From Occallatibacter sp. (lineage in GTDB: Bacteria; Acidobacteriota; Terriglobia; Terriglobales; Acidobacteriaceae): a DNA stretch of 32,475 bases. The stretch covers positions 1 through 32,475 of the forward strand of contig JARLFZ010000041.1 of the NCBI GenBank assembly GCA_031296305.1, in the 5' to 3' direction. The position numbers and the translations under genes are program-made. Positions 1-8,483 of this stretch are shown here, piece by piece. Every line of letters starts with the position of its first letter. Position 1 is the stretch's first letter. The notes under the pieces were generated by a model that was given only the letters and a program-made list of their open reading frames with translations, was not told the origin of the DNA and did not search any database.

Positions 1-229
1 ACAGGGCGGCGTGCTGAATGTCCTCTTCGAAGATCCTGCGGCCCGATTCGTTATTACGCCCAACACGCCGGTACGCCAGATCTGGATTTCCGCGCTCGCC
101 ACCAGCTTCAAACTCGACTACGATTCGAAGCTGGAAGAATTCATTCTGCCCCGCACCGGCGAAACCCTCTCCGTCCTCATTGATCGCCTCATCAGCGAGT
201 ATCATGCGCCAGGCTCCGGCCGGATCTGA
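1..229 (+). CDS. cyaY: Iron donor protein CyaY (frataxin homologue), 3' end only
   Basis: The reading frame is open from base 2 of the window, so the gene starts outside it; only the C-terminal ~75 residues are present. The translation shows the frataxin fold signature: a strand reading GVLNVLFED, then the PVRQIWISA segment (frataxins have P-x-x-Q-[IV]-W), then an F-x-L-x-R-T-G-E-T-L strand and a final helix (LIDRLISEYH). Frataxin/CyaY binds iron and modulates Fe-S cluster assembly at the cysteine desulfurase in the cytoplasm. The stop is at 227-229, and a heptamer repeat array begins a few bases later. Family recognition is firm although the N-terminal acidic helix cannot be inspected. Confidence 0.8.
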   Translation, partial: QGGVLNVLFEDPAARFVITPNTPVRQIWISALATSFKLDYDSKLEEFILPRTGETLSVLIDRLISEYHAPGSGRI

Positions 230-235
230 ATCCTC

Positions 236-285
236 GTTTCCCTGTTTTCTGTTCCCTGATCCCAGTTCCCTGCCTTCCGTTCCTT
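236..285 (+). repeat. Degenerate 7-nt tandem array (GTTCCCT type)
   Basis: Six consecutive heptamers begin with G at 244, 251, 258, 265, 272 and 279: GTTTTCT, GTTCCCT, GATCCCA, GTTCCCT, GCCTTCC, GTTCCTT. An eighth-base-shifted partial copy begins at 236. The array lies directly after the cyaY stop codon and ends about 40 bases before the ribosome-binding site of the aminotransferase. Confidence 0.7.
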
Positions 286-338
286 CGCCACGCCGCCAAA
301 TGTTACGATTGTCTGCATCCCTTGGAGGAATCGCATCC

Positions 339-1700
339 ATGAGTGAATCAGTCGCAACCCCAGCGCTCACTGCCGAACAGGTTTCCACCATCACGCGCCA
401 AACAAACTACGGCACCTGGCGCTTCCAGAAAAGCTGGAAGCCGCTCACCATCACCGATGCCGAGGGCTGCTGGTTTACCGATGGTGCAGGCAAGCGCTAC
501 CTCGATTTCAGTTCGCAGTTGATGTGCGTGAACCTCGGCCACAAAAACCCGCGCGTCGTCGAGTCCATCGCCGAACAGGCGCGCGAGCTTTGCTATGCTG
601 CGCCCGGCTACGCTACCGACGCCCGCGCGCGCCTGAGTTCGAAGCTCCTCGAAGTTCTTCCAAACGGCCTGGAAAAATTCTTCTTCACGACCAGCGGCAC
701 CGAGGCCAACGAAGCGGCCTTCAAAATCGCGCGCATGTACACCGGCAAGAACAAGATCATCTCGCGCTATCGCTCCTATCACGGGTCCACTGCGGGCTCC
801 ATCGCGGCCACTGGCGATCCTCGCCGCTGGGCCATGGAACCGGCGGGCAAAATCGCCAACGTGGTCTTCGCGCCCGAGACCAACTGCTACGACTGCCCCA
901 TCAAGCATACCTATCCCACATGCAACATCGCCTGCGCCGACTACATCGAACACATGATCCGTAACGAGAGCGACGTGGCCGCCATCATCTTTGAACCCGT
1001 GGTCGGCACCAACGGCGTGCTCGTTCCGCCGCCGGAGTATTTTCCGCGCCTGCGCGAAATCTGCGACCGTTACGGCGTGCTCATGATTGCCGACGAAGTC
1101 ATGGCCGGATGGGGCCGCACCGGCCGCTGGTTCTCAATCGACCATTGGAATCTGAAGCCCGACATCTTGGTGACCGCCAAGGGCATCACCTCGGCCTATG
1201 TGCCGCTCGGCCTTTGCGCCACCACCGGCAAAATCGCCGACTACTTTGAGGATCACTACTTCTCGCATGGGCACACGTATGAGGCGCACCCGCTCACGCT
1301 CGGTCCCGCCGTCGCCACCATTGAAGAGATGCAGCGCCTGAAGCTTGTGGAGCGCGCCGCCGAGCTCGAGCCTTACGTTCGTCAAAAACTCGAAGGGCTG
1401 AAAGCGAAACACGTATCAGTCGGCGATGTCCGCGGCCTCGGCCTCTTCTTCGCCGTTGAGATCGTGAAGAACCGCAAGACCAAGCAGCTCTTCAACACCT
1501 ATCGCGACAAGGTGGAAGGCAAGCCGCTGTTGGTCGACCAGATCGCAGCAAAGATGATGGCGCAGGGCGTGTCGATACAGGCGTGGGTCAGCCACTTCGT
1601 CGTTGCACCGCCGCTCATCGTGACCAAGGAAGAACTCGATCTCGGCATCGCCGCGCTCGACGAGCATCTCGCTATCGCCGACGCGCTTGTGGAAGCTTGA
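339..1700 (+). CDS. Class III (omega) aminotransferase, beta-alanine/taurine-pyruvate type
   Basis: A 453-residue fold-type I PLP enzyme that moves an amino group from an omega-amino acid to pyruvate or a 2-oxo acid in the cytoplasm. Visible landmarks are TSGTEANEAA (residues 118-127, phosphate-binding), YHGST (147-151), ADEV with Asp252 (PLP N1 contact) and the Schiff-base Lys281 in VTAKGITSAYVPLG. A cysteine-rich insert (CYDCPIKHTYPTCNIAC, 183-199) is typical of one bacterial/archaeal omega-aminotransferase branch. ATG 339 was chosen because GGAGG lies at 324-328, ten bases upstream; the frame is open further upstream but without a ribosome site. With preTA and hydantoinase next door, beta-alanine is the likely amino donor. 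The substrate is inferred and cannot be read from the sequence. Confidence 0.88.
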   Translation: MSESVATPALTAEQVSTITRQTNYGTWRFQKSWKPLTITDAEGCWFTDGAGKRYLDFSSQLMCVNLGHKNPRVVESIAEQARELCYAAPGYATDARARLSSKLLEVLPNGLEKFFFTTSGTEANEAAFKIARMYTGKNKIISRYRSYHGSTAGSIAATGDPRRWAMEPAGKIANVVFAPETNCYDCPIKHTYPTCNIACADYIEHMIRNESDVAAIIFEPVVGTNGVLVPPPEYFPRLREICDRYGVLMIADEVMAGWGRTGRWFSIDHWNLKPDILVTAKGITSAYVPLGLCATTGKIADYFEDHYFSHGHTYEAHPLTLGPAVATIEEMQRLKLVERAAELEPYVRQKLEGLKAKHVSVGDVRGLGLFFAVEIVKNRKTKQLFNTYRDKVEGKPLLVDQIAAKMMAQGVSIQAWVSHFVVAPPLIVTKEELDLGIAALDEHLAIADALVEA

Positions 1701-2046
1701 GACGGCATCGATCCATCCGCACGACGTGGTTGGCCCAGCCTTGGCCACGATCGTTGGCTGGTTCGTCGCCATGGCTTGGGCAATTTGGTGCAGGTCCGAT
1801 CCGAACGAATATGCAAAGCAGTCCGGGAGGTTGTCACGGAGCTTCACCCGGCGATAATTATGGAAGGCTGGCGACCAACCACTCGCAAAGCCCGACCTGC
1901 ACTCTCATATCATCGCCCTCTTTTGTATAGCTCGGTTTCTGTTCTGCCCGCTTGCAGACATGGCATTCCGTAAGTACCCCGTCAACTTCGCTCGGATGCC
2001 GCTTTTGGGGATGGGGAACTGGGCCTAATGTTAAGTTGGAATCAGA
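1701..2046. other. Intergenic stretch without a recognisable gene
   Basis: The 346 bases between the aminotransferase stop and the TMEM175-like start hold only short frames with no family features. A 65-codon plus-strand frame from 1776 has no convincing ribosome site, and its translation looks like noise. No terminator hairpin, tRNA or repeat was found. GC falls toward the right end, in step with the next gene. Confidence 0.5.
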
Positions 2047-2622
2047 ATGAGCAGAAAAGGCCTTAGTCCGGCACGTTTAGAGGCATTCTCCGACGGCGTT
2101 ATCGCGGTCATCATTACCATTATGGTACTGGAGCTGAAGGTACCTGGGCCAGACGGCTTAGCCGGTCTGCTCGTAGTGCTGCCCACCATCTTCCTCTACC
2201 TGCTCACCTTCGTGCAGATAGGAATTTACTGGGTGAACCATCATTACCTCGTCGATGAGGTGGAGACGGTCAGCCACGGTATTTTGTGGTCCAACCTGGT
2301 GTTTCTCTTTTGCCTCTCGCTGTTTCCGTTTGCGACTGACTGGATCGGTGTCAAGGGGCTGTCGTCGTTCACCACCGCGCTATACGCTACAGTCAGCATT
2401 TTTCCGGGGCTCGGATATATGGCGCTGTGGATCCAGGTACGGTCGCAGAGTGCAGCACCCGCACACGCAAGTTGGGGCAAGCAAATAGCCTCCATTTCGC
2501 TTTATCTCGCAGCGATTCCCGCGGCCTACTACCGGCCTGCTGCCTCTCTGGCGCTGATCGGGATTGTTGCGGTGCTCTGGCTGCTGCCACCAAAGGCTCA
2601 AGTTCCACCGGAAGGAACTTAA
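2047..2622 (+). CDS. TMEM175/DUF1211 family integral membrane protein (putative K+ channel)
   Basis: A 191-residue, very hydrophobic protein. The family hallmark lies near the N-terminus: R-x-x-x-F-S-D-G-V followed by IAVIIT (about residues 11-24). Bacterial TMEM175 proteins with this motif form potassium-selective leak channels in which the first helix lines the pore. Further membrane helices follow (LVVLPTIFLYLLTFVQIGIYW, a WSNLVFLFCLSLFPFATDW helix, and two near the C-terminus), about five to six in all. The ribosome site is weak (GGAA upstream of ATG 2047). GC is lower than in flanking genes (31 of 60 bases at 2101-2160), which suggests an independently acquired gene. It breaks the catabolic cluster and converges on the NCS1 gene, so a functional link to it is doubtful. 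Confidence 0.82.
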   Translation: MSRKGLSPARLEAFSDGVIAVIITIMVLELKVPGPDGLAGLLVVLPTIFLYLLTFVQIGIYWVNHHYLVDEVETVSHGILWSNLVFLFCLSLFPFATDWIGVKGLSSFTTALYATVSIFPGLGYMALWIQVRSQSAAPAHASWGKQIASISLYLAAIPAAYYRPAASLALIGIVAVLWLLPPKAQVPPEGT

Positions 2623-2741
2623 TGCAAGTCTCCGCGATGGATTGGGGCCGAGTCGAGGGAATCCGCTCTTCCGCAGGCGGATAAGAGGTGAACTCAAAGT
2701 CGCGGGCGGGTGGAGTTACCAATTGTGCGACGTGAGCCGGC

Positions 2742-2776
2742 GATGGATCACTGATCGCTGACCACTGACCACCGCT
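2742..2776. repeat. Degenerate 7-nt tandem array overlapping the NCS1 stop codon
   Basis: On the + strand the units are GATGGAT, CACTGAT, CGCTGAC, CACTGAC and CACCGCT, in 7-base register from 2742. Read on the minus strand (GTCAGTG, GTCAGCG, ATCAGTG) the array encodes the last residues and supplies the TGA stop (2748-2750) of the transporter gene. It therefore looks as if it has grown into, or defines, that 3' end. Confidence 0.6.
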
Positions 2777-4169
2777 CCTCCGGTACCACCGGCGCCGCGA
2801 ACTTCATCATGGCCACATACGTTGCGCCTGCGGTGAAGAAGCCGACGAACCACGCGTAGTCGTAAAGGAAATGCAAGCCGGGCAACCAAACGCCTACCAG
2901 CGCCAACCCCACACCCAGAGCGAGCGCGATGAGCGCCCGCGGATTGACGCCCTTGGTGTAGTGGTACGCGCCCTCGCGGTGGTAGAGCGAATTCACGTCA
3001 AGCTCCGTGCCGCGGATGAAGAAGTAGTCGCACACCATGATGCCGGCCACGGGACCGAGCAAGCCTGAGTAGCCCACCAGCCAACCAAATATGTAAGAGT
3101 CTGGCGTGGCCAGCAGCTTCCACGGGCACATGGCGAGGCCGAGAAATCCGGTGATCAAACCGCCCGTCCTGAAACTGATCAGCCGCGGATAGAGATTGGA
3201 GAAATCATTTGAAGGCGAGACCACGTTGGCGCCGATGTTGACGTTGAGCGTGGCCACCAGCACGGCGACCATGGCCACAAATGCGACCAGCGGCTGGCGA
3301 AACATTCCGATCAGTTGCACCGGGTCCCAAATGGGCTTGCCGAAGAGCACCGCCGAAGCTGAAGTGACCGCGATGCCGAGAAATGTGTAGAGCACCATGG
3401 CCACCGGCAAGCCGAACGCCTGGCCCCACGACTGCGCGCTTTGCGATTTGGAGTAGCGTGTGAAATCGGGAATGTTGAGCGCGAGCGTGGCCCAGTAGCC
3501 AACCATGGCGGTGAGCGACGGGAAGAACACGGCGAGAAATTCGTGCGTAGAGTGGAAGCGGCTGGGCGTGGACAGCATAGCGCCAAAGCTGCCCGCCTTG
3601 ACGCGCACCCAGATCAGCAGCGCCGCGGCCATAACAAACATGAACGGAGCGCCAAAGGCTTGCAGGCGGCGAATGGATTCGACGCCGCGCCAGACGACGA
3701 CCATGTTGAGCAGCCAGAAGCCAAGAAAGCACGCCCACAAGATGCCGCGATTGCCGGCCGCGCCGGGCCAGATGACGATGAGCATGGCGTCAATGGCGCT
3801 GCCGCCGATCCACGATTGGATGCCGAACCATCCGCAGGCCACCACAGCGCGCAACAGTGCGGCAATATTGGCGCCGCGCACGCCAAACGACGCGCGCAAA
3901 AATACCGGAAAGGGAATGCCGTACTTGGCGCCCGCGTGTGCGTTGAGCAGCAAGGGAACGAGCACGATGAGGTTGCCGAGCAGCACCGTGCCCAGCGCCT
4001 GCTTCCAGTCCATGCCGTTGGCGATGAGCCCCGACGCGAGGCGATAGGTGGTGATCTCCATGCACATGGAGAACCACAGCGCCGTGTAGTTGTAGAAACC
4101 CCACGTGCGCTGCTGGGGCCCGGTCGGCCGCAGATCGCGATTCGATAGGGATGGATCGATGCTGCTCAC
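2748..4169 (-). CDS. NCS1-family nucleobase/hydantoin:cation symporter
   Basis: A 473-residue inner-membrane transporter of the nucleobase:cation symporter-1 family, with about twelve hydrophobic helices and the usual family length. It resembles the Mhp1 hydantoin carrier: GWFGIQSWIGG preserves the Trp and Gln that hold the ligand ring (Mhp1 Trp117 and Gln121), and NVNIGANVVSP matches the helix-8 Asn region. The family-typical loop PLAGIMISDY appears as PVAGIMVCDY. The start is GTG at 4169, preceded by GGAGGAGG only a few bases upstream. It is the last gene of the preT-preA-hydantoinase unit, 148 bases after the hydantoinase stop, and would supply the substrate (uracil, thymine, dihydropyrimidine, hydantoin or allantoin). 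Which of these it carries cannot be decided from sequence alone. Confidence 0.9.
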   Translation of the reverse strand: MSSIDPSLSNRDLRPTGPQQRTWGFYNYTALWFSMCMEITTYRLASGLIANGMDWKQALGTVLLGNLIVLVPLLLNAHAGAKYGIPFPVFLRASFGVRGANIAALLRAVVACGWFGIQSWIGGSAIDAMLIVIWPGAAGNRGILWACFLGFWLLNMVVVWRGVESIRRLQAFGAPFMFVMAAALLIWVRVKAGSFGAMLSTPSRFHSTHEFLAVFFPSLTAMVGYWATLALNIPDFTRYSKSQSAQSWGQAFGLPVAMVLYTFLGIAVTSASAVLFGKPIWDPVQLIGMFRQPLVAFVAMVAVLVATLNVNIGANVVSPSNDFSNLYPRLISFRTGGLITGFLGLAMCPWKLLATPDSYIFGWLVGYSGLLGPVAGIMVCDYFFIRGTELDVNSLYHREGAYHYTKGVNPRALIALALGVGLALVGVWLPGLHFLYDYAWFVGFFTAGATYVAMMKFAAPVVPEERWSVVSDQ

Positions 4170-4289
4170 GGGGCCTCCTCCGTGGGGTGGCTGCTCTATC
4201 TCGAATGTAATTTCTGAACTATAAAGATGCCATCATGAGCGGCGCACACCGGCACGGCGCAAGTCTCATCCGTGCACAAACAAGCCGAC

Positions 4290-4317
4290 AGCTAAAAGCT
4301 GAGAGCTGAAAGCTGTC
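4290..4317. repeat. Degenerate 7-nt tandem array (AGCTGAA type)
   Basis: Four heptamers in perfect register: AGCTAAA (4290), AGCTGAG (4297), AGCTGAA (4304) and AGCTGTC (4311). The array abuts the stop codon of the minus-strand hydantoinase gene (tta at 4318) and lies in the gap before the transporter gene. Confidence 0.7.
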
Positions 4318-5712
4318 TTATTTCCACGCCCCTCCGCGCGCTTCTCGCCGCAAGTACTTTCCGCGGCCCGGTGTGCCGATGAACTTTCCGCCGCTCACCA
4401 CAAGCTCGCCGCGCGAATACACATCGCGCGCATTGCCGCGCACGCGGAAGCCCTCGAACATGGAATAGTCCACCTTCATGTGGTGAGTCTTGGCACTGAT
4501 GGTGTAGTCCTCGTTGGGATCCCAAAGGACCAGGTCGGCGTCGCTGCCCGCGGCCAGTACGCCCTTCTTCGGATACATCCCGAAGATGCGCGCCGGCGCC
4601 GTCGACACCAGCTCGACGAAGCGATTGATGGAAAAATTCCCCTGCCCCACGCCGTGGTGATGCAGCAGTTGCAGCCGGTTCTCGATGCCCGGACCGCCGT
4701 TGGGAATCTTGGTGAAGTCGTCTTTGCCGAGACTCTTCTGGTCCGCGAAGCAGAACGGGCAATGATCCGTCGACACCACCTGCAGGTTGTCCTTTTTCAG
4801 GCCCTCCCACAGCCTGGACTGGTTCTTCTTCTCCCGCAGCGGCGGCGTAAACACGTACTTCGCGCCGTCCCAGCCCTTGCCTTCCATGTTGTCTTCGATG
4901 GAGAGCAGCAGATACTGTGGGCAAGTCTCCGCGAACGCAGGCAGGCCGCGGTCGCGCGCTTCGCGCACCTGATTGAGCGCGTCCTCGCTCGAGAGATGCA
5001 CGATATAAATCGGCACGCCGGCAATCTCTGCCATCGCAATGGCGCGGTGCACTGCTTCGGCCTCGGCCTTGGTTGGCCGCGACAGCGCGTGATAAATGGG
5101 CGCAGTTTTGCCATCGGCCAGCGCCTGCTGCACGATGACGTCGATGACGGAGCCATTCTCCGCGTGCATGCAGATGAGCGCGCCATTCTTCGCCGTCTGC
5201 CGCAGCGCCTTGAAGATGGTGGCGTCGTCGACCATGAGCACGTTGGGATACGCCATAAACAGCTTGAAGCTGGCCACGCCCTCGCGCACCATGTCGTCCA
5301 TGTCTTCGAGGCCCGCATCCCCCAGGTCGGTCACAATCATGTGCAGGCCATAGTCGATGCAGGCCTTGCCCTCGGCTTTCTTCCACCAGGTGTCGAGAGC
5401 GGTGCGCATTTTGGTGCCCTTGGCCTGGATGGCGAAATCGACGATTGTGGTGGTGCCGCCGATGGCAGCGGCGCGGGTGCCGGTCTCGAAATCGTCGGCC
5501 GAATAGGTCCCGCCGAACGGCATGTCAAGATGGGTATGCGCGTCGATTCCGCCGGGGAGCAGAAGGAGGCCAGTGGCATCGACGACCTTATCCGCAGAGC
5601 TGGCCGGAATGCCCGCGCGCACTTCCTTGATGATTGCGCCGTCGATCAACAGGTCGGCTTTTATGCTGGCGTCGGCGTTTACTACTGTTCCGTTCTGAAT
5701 AAGCGTCTTCAT
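4318..5712 (-). CDS. Dihydropyrimidinase / D-hydantoinase
   Basis: A 464-residue cyclic amidohydrolase that hydrolyses 5,6-dihydrouracil or -thymine (or hydantoins) to the N-carbamoyl beta- or alpha-amino acid in the cytoplasm. All binuclear metal ligands fall at the canonical family positions: His59 and His61 (GGIDAHTHLD), carboxylated Lys150 (ASFKLFMAY), His183 (CMHAENG), His239 (YIVHLSS) and Asp316 (STDHCPF). The substrate-binding Tyr155 is present too. The frame extends 34 codons further upstream, but ATG 5712 is preferred: the family starts here with MKTLIQNGTVV, and GAGGAAG lies just upstream. It begins 31 bases after the preA stop, in the same operon. Allantoinase is a less likely alternative, given the coupling to preTA. 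Confidence 0.93.
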   Translation of the reverse strand: MKTLIQNGTVVNADASIKADLLIDGAIIKEVRAGIPASSADKVVDATGLLLLPGGIDAHTHLDMPFGGTYSADDFETGTRAAAIGGTTTIVDFAIQAKGTKMRTALDTWWKKAEGKACIDYGLHMIVTDLGDAGLEDMDDMVREGVASFKLFMAYPNVLMVDDATIFKALRQTAKNGALICMHAENGSVIDVIVQQALADGKTAPIYHALSRPTKAEAEAVHRAIAMAEIAGVPIYIVHLSSEDALNQVREARDRGLPAFAETCPQYLLLSIEDNMEGKGWDGAKYVFTPPLREKKNQSRLWEGLKKDNLQVVSTDHCPFCFADQKSLGKDDFTKIPNGGPGIENRLQLLHHHGVGQGNFSINRFVELVSTAPARIFGMYPKKGVLAAGSDADLVLWDPNEDYTISAKTHHMKVDYSMFEGFRVRGNARDVYSRGELVVSGGKFIGTPGRGKYLRREARGGAWK

Positions 5713-5743
5713 GATGGCTTCTTCCTCATTTCTTACGGCGCTA

Positions 5744-7162
5744 CTAGTCTCCGCTGGTTGGCGCTGCGCAGGCTGCGCCCTTGGTTCGCTGCTCCCAGGA
5801 CTCCGGAGGCACATCCTTATCGACCCGCACCATCGTAATGCATCCCTCCACCGGGCACACGCAGGAGCACAAATTGCATCCCACGCATTCGGTCTCGTCC
5901 ACGCGAGGAATGCGCGCGAGCGGCGTCGGATACGGACCGTGCGCGAAAGCTGCTTCGCGCTCTTTGCGCGTTACCGGCGTTTCAGCAATCGCGGCTAGAC
6001 TCTCGGCCTGCTCCGCGGCCGGTGTGCGATGCAGTTCCACGTGCCCATCGATGGGACCGGATACGCGATCGAGGTGGATGCACTGGTGTGCGCCGTCCCA
6101 GCAGGCAATGTGGCACAGATCGCAGCCGATGCACTTTTGTTCGTCGATGCGCGCCACGATCTTGAAGTTCAGGTTGAGGTGCTTCCACTCCGTCACGCGA
6201 TTCACTGACAGCCCGCGGAAATCATCGATCGTCTTGAAGCCTTTCTCGCGCATCCAGTTGTCGAGGCCGTCGGCCATGTCTTCGACAATGCGATAGCCGT
6301 AGTGCATCACCGCCGTGCACACCTGCACCGTGCCGCAGCCCAGCAGCATGAACTCTGCCGCGTCGCGCCAGGAACCGATGCCGCCGATGCCGGAAAAAGG
6401 CAGCGCTGCTTCGGGATCAGCCATAATCTGCTGCACCATGTTCATCGCGATGGGTTTCACCGCCGGCCCGCAGTAGCCGCCGTGCGAACTTTTTCCGTCT
6501 ACATTGGGCCGCGGCACAAGCGTGTCCAGATCTATGCCGGTAATCGAATTGATGGTGTTGATGGCCGACAATCCATCGGCTCCGCCGCGCTTGGCCGCGC
6601 GCGCCACGGTGCGAATGTCGGAGATATTCGGCGTGAGCTTGACCAGCACGGGCGTGCGCGCTTTTTCTTTGACCCAGGCGGTGATCATCTCCGCGTACTC
6701 CGGCACCTGGCCCACTGCCGAGCCCATCCCGCGCTCGCTCATGCCGTGCGGGCAGCCGAAATTCAGCTCGAGGCCGTCCGCTCCCGCGTCTTCGGCGCGC
6801 GTCACAATCTCGTGCCACGCTTCGCGGTTCGACGCCACCATCAGCGAGGCAATCACTGCGTTCTTCGGGTAGCGCCGCTTCACCTCCGCCATTTCAGATA
6901 GATTTTGTTCGACGGTGCGGTCGCTGATGAGCTCGATATTGTTGAAGCCCATGATGCGCTGTCCGTTCCAATCCGTGGCCGAGTAGCGCGAGCTGACATT
7001 GACCACCGGCTCGCCGATGGTCTTCCAAACCGCGCCGCCCCAACCCGCGTCGAAGGCGCGCATGATCATCTCACCCGTGTTGGTGGGCGGCGCTGAGGCC
7101 AGCCAGAACGGATTGGGGCAATTGATCTTTCCCGCAAAATTCCGCACGCCAATGTCAGGCAT
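5744..7162 (-). CDS. preA: NAD-dependent dihydropyrimidine dehydrogenase, catalytic subunit PreA
   Basis: A 472-residue FMN/Fe-S protein that reduces uracil or thymine to the 5,6-dihydro form together with PreT. The N-terminal TIM barrel carries the active-site loop LNFGCPHGMSERGMG with catalytic Cys137, as in DPD. FMN-phosphate residues lie in the GIGGIGSWRDAAEF segment (258-271). Two ferredoxin-type [4Fe-4S] sites sit at the C-terminus: C344-IG-C347-DL-C350 with C354, and C426-VG-C429-NL-C432 with C436. The roughly 70-residue linker between them is longer than in short E. coli-type PreA proteins. ATG 7162 overlaps the preT stop by 8 bases (ATGCCTGA), so the two chains are probably translationally coupled. 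Confidence 0.94.
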   Translation of the reverse strand: MPDIGVRNFAGKINCPNPFWLASAPPTNTGEMIMRAFDAGWGGAVWKTIGEPVVNVSSRYSATDWNGQRIMGFNNIELISDRTVEQNLSEMAEVKRRYPKNAVIASLMVASNREAWHEIVTRAEDAGADGLELNFGCPHGMSERGMGSAVGQVPEYAEMITAWVKEKARTPVLVKLTPNISDIRTVARAAKRGGADGLSAINTINSITGIDLDTLVPRPNVDGKSSHGGYCGPAVKPIAMNMVQQIMADPEAALPFSGIGGIGSWRDAAEFMLLGCGTVQVCTAVMHYGYRIVEDMADGLDNWMREKGFKTIDDFRGLSVNRVTEWKHLNLNFKIVARIDEQKCIGCDLCHIACWDGAHQCIHLDRVSGPIDGHVELHRTPAAEQAESLAAIAETPVTRKEREAAFAHGPYPTPLARIPRVDETECVGCNLCSCVCPVEGCITMVRVDKDVPPESWEQRTKGAACAAPTSGD

Positions 7163-8483
7163 GGGCTACCTCCGCAAATTTCAACATCGCTATTGCAGCG
7201 CGCTTGCCGCCAGCCACCGCATCCACCACTTCGCGCCCGCCGTTGACGCAATCGCCGCCGGCAAAGTAGCGCGCGTTGCCCGTCTGCCCGGTTTCGCGAT
7301 CGGCCACAATCCGCCCGTCGCGCACCTCTACGCTGCGCAACTTCTGCAGCAGCTCGGTCAGCGGCGACTGTCCGATGGCCGGAACGATCAGATCACAATC
7401 GATCGTCACTTCTGAATCGGGAATCACTTCGAGCTTGCCATCTGCCTGCCGCACCTGCACCGTTTCCAGTTGCAGACGCCCATGCGCCTCGGGCCTAATC
7501 GCCACCGGCAGCCTGCGCCACAGAAATAGCACGCCTTCCTGTTTTGCATGCTCGAATTCGAAGTCGAATGCCGACATCTCCTGTTCGCTGCGCCGGTACA
7601 ACATATATACGGTGTCCGCACCCAGCCGACGCGCAGCATTGGCGGCGTCGATCGCGGTATTGCCCGCGCCCACCACCACTACCGTCCCGTGCAATTCGCG
7701 CACATGGCCGGTCTTGTAAGCGGCAATCAACTCCAGGGCATTCATCACGCCCCTGGTGTCTTCGCCGGGAACATTGAGCCGCTGCATCGCGCCCAGTCCC
7801 AGCCCCAGAAAGACGAAATCGAACTCGGCCTCCAGGGCTTCCAGTGCCGCAGCCGAATTCACTTCCATGCCGCAACGGAACTCCACGCCCAACTGCCGGA
7901 TCATCTCCACTTCGCGCACGCTATCGGCGGCGCGGAGCTTGTACTCCGCCACGCCGTAGGTATTCAATCCGCCGGGCAGCTCGCGGCGTTCGATTACCGC
8001 GGCCCACGCGCCGGCGCGACGCAACTCGGCTGCGCACGCCAACGAGGCCGGGCCGCCCCCAACACATGCCACGCGCAGCTTCTTCTTTGTCGCCACCTTC
8101 GCCGGGGGCGTCTCGCCAGACGCCCAGAACGCGTCCATGGCATGCCGCTGCAGCAGCGCGATCTGAATGGGCTTGTGATTCTGGCGCAGCAGGACGCACG
8201 CGCCTTCGCACAGCACGTCGACGGGACAAACACGAGCGCAGCTTGCGCCCAGAATGTTGGCGTCGAGAATGCGCACAGCGGACCCGCGCAGATTGCCGGA
8301 GGCGATGCGCTTGATGAATCCCGGCACGTCGATATGCGTAGGACACGCAGCCGTGCACGGCGCATCAAAACAGTTCAGGCAGCGGTCAGCTTCAATCACC
8401 GCTGCCTGCGAGGTGAGCGCCGGTTTCAGTTCCCCAAACCGCGCCTTAAGGTGTGGATCGTCTGGTAAGGTTGCTGTGCTCAT
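7155..8483 (-). CDS. preT: NAD-dependent dihydropyrimidine dehydrogenase, NAD(P)H/FAD subunit PreT
   Basis: A 442-residue, GltD-like flavoprotein that takes electrons from NAD(P)H and hands them through Fe-S clusters to PreA. N-terminal clusters are bound by Cys35, 38, 43 and 47 (CLNCFDAPCTAAC) and Cys82, 86, 92 and 96 (CARVCPVDVLCEGAC). The FAD dinucleotide fold begins at VGGGPASLACA (141-151). The NAD(P)H fold has VGAGNTAIDAANAA, and the closing FAD motif is YFAGGDCVNGG. ATG 8483 is chosen because AAAGGGGA lies just upstream and the sequence matches family starts. An upstream TTG/ATG pair at 8577-8582 is open in frame but has no ribosome site. First gene of the catabolic operon, divergent from xdhC. 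Confidence 0.92.
   Translation of the reverse strand: MSTATLPDDPHLKARFGELKPALTSQAAVIEADRCLNCFDAPCTAACPTHIDVPGFIKRIASGNLRGSAVRILDANILGASCARVCPVDVLCEGACVLLRQNHKPIQIALLQRHAMDAFWASGETPPAKVATKKKLRVACVGGGPASLACAAELRRAGAWAAVIERRELPGGLNTYGVAEYKLRAADSVREVEMIRQLGVEFRCGMEVNSAAALEALEAEFDFVFLGLGLGAMQRLNVPGEDTRGVMNALELIAAYKTGHVRELHGTVVVVGAGNTAIDAANAARRLGADTVYMLYRRSEQEMSAFDFEFEHAKQEGVLFLWRRLPVAIRPEAHGRLQLETVQVRQADGKLEVIPDSEVTIDCDLIVPAIGQSPLTELLQKLRSVEVRDGRIVADRETGQTGNARYFAGGDCVNGGREVVDAVAGGKRAAIAMLKFAEVAHA

Noticed and set aside
1776..1973. Short + strand frame in the gap before the TMEM175-like gene
   Set aside because: No ribosome site, no recognisable features and atypical composition; not supported as a gene.
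3441..4148. A 235-codon + strand frame opposite the NCS1 transporter
   Set aside because: The product is a low-complexity, charged sequence with no ribosome site; antisense shadow.
4480..5838. A 452-codon open frame on the + strand opposite the hydantoinase
   Set aside because: It is the antisense of a gene with all catalytic residues intact; long antisense frames are expected at this GC and the translation has no family features.
5744..7162. Gly136 in PreA where mammalian DPD has Ser next to the catalytic Cys
   Set aside because: To my knowledge NFGCPHGM is normal for the bacterial PreA/PydB branch, so it is not an oddity.
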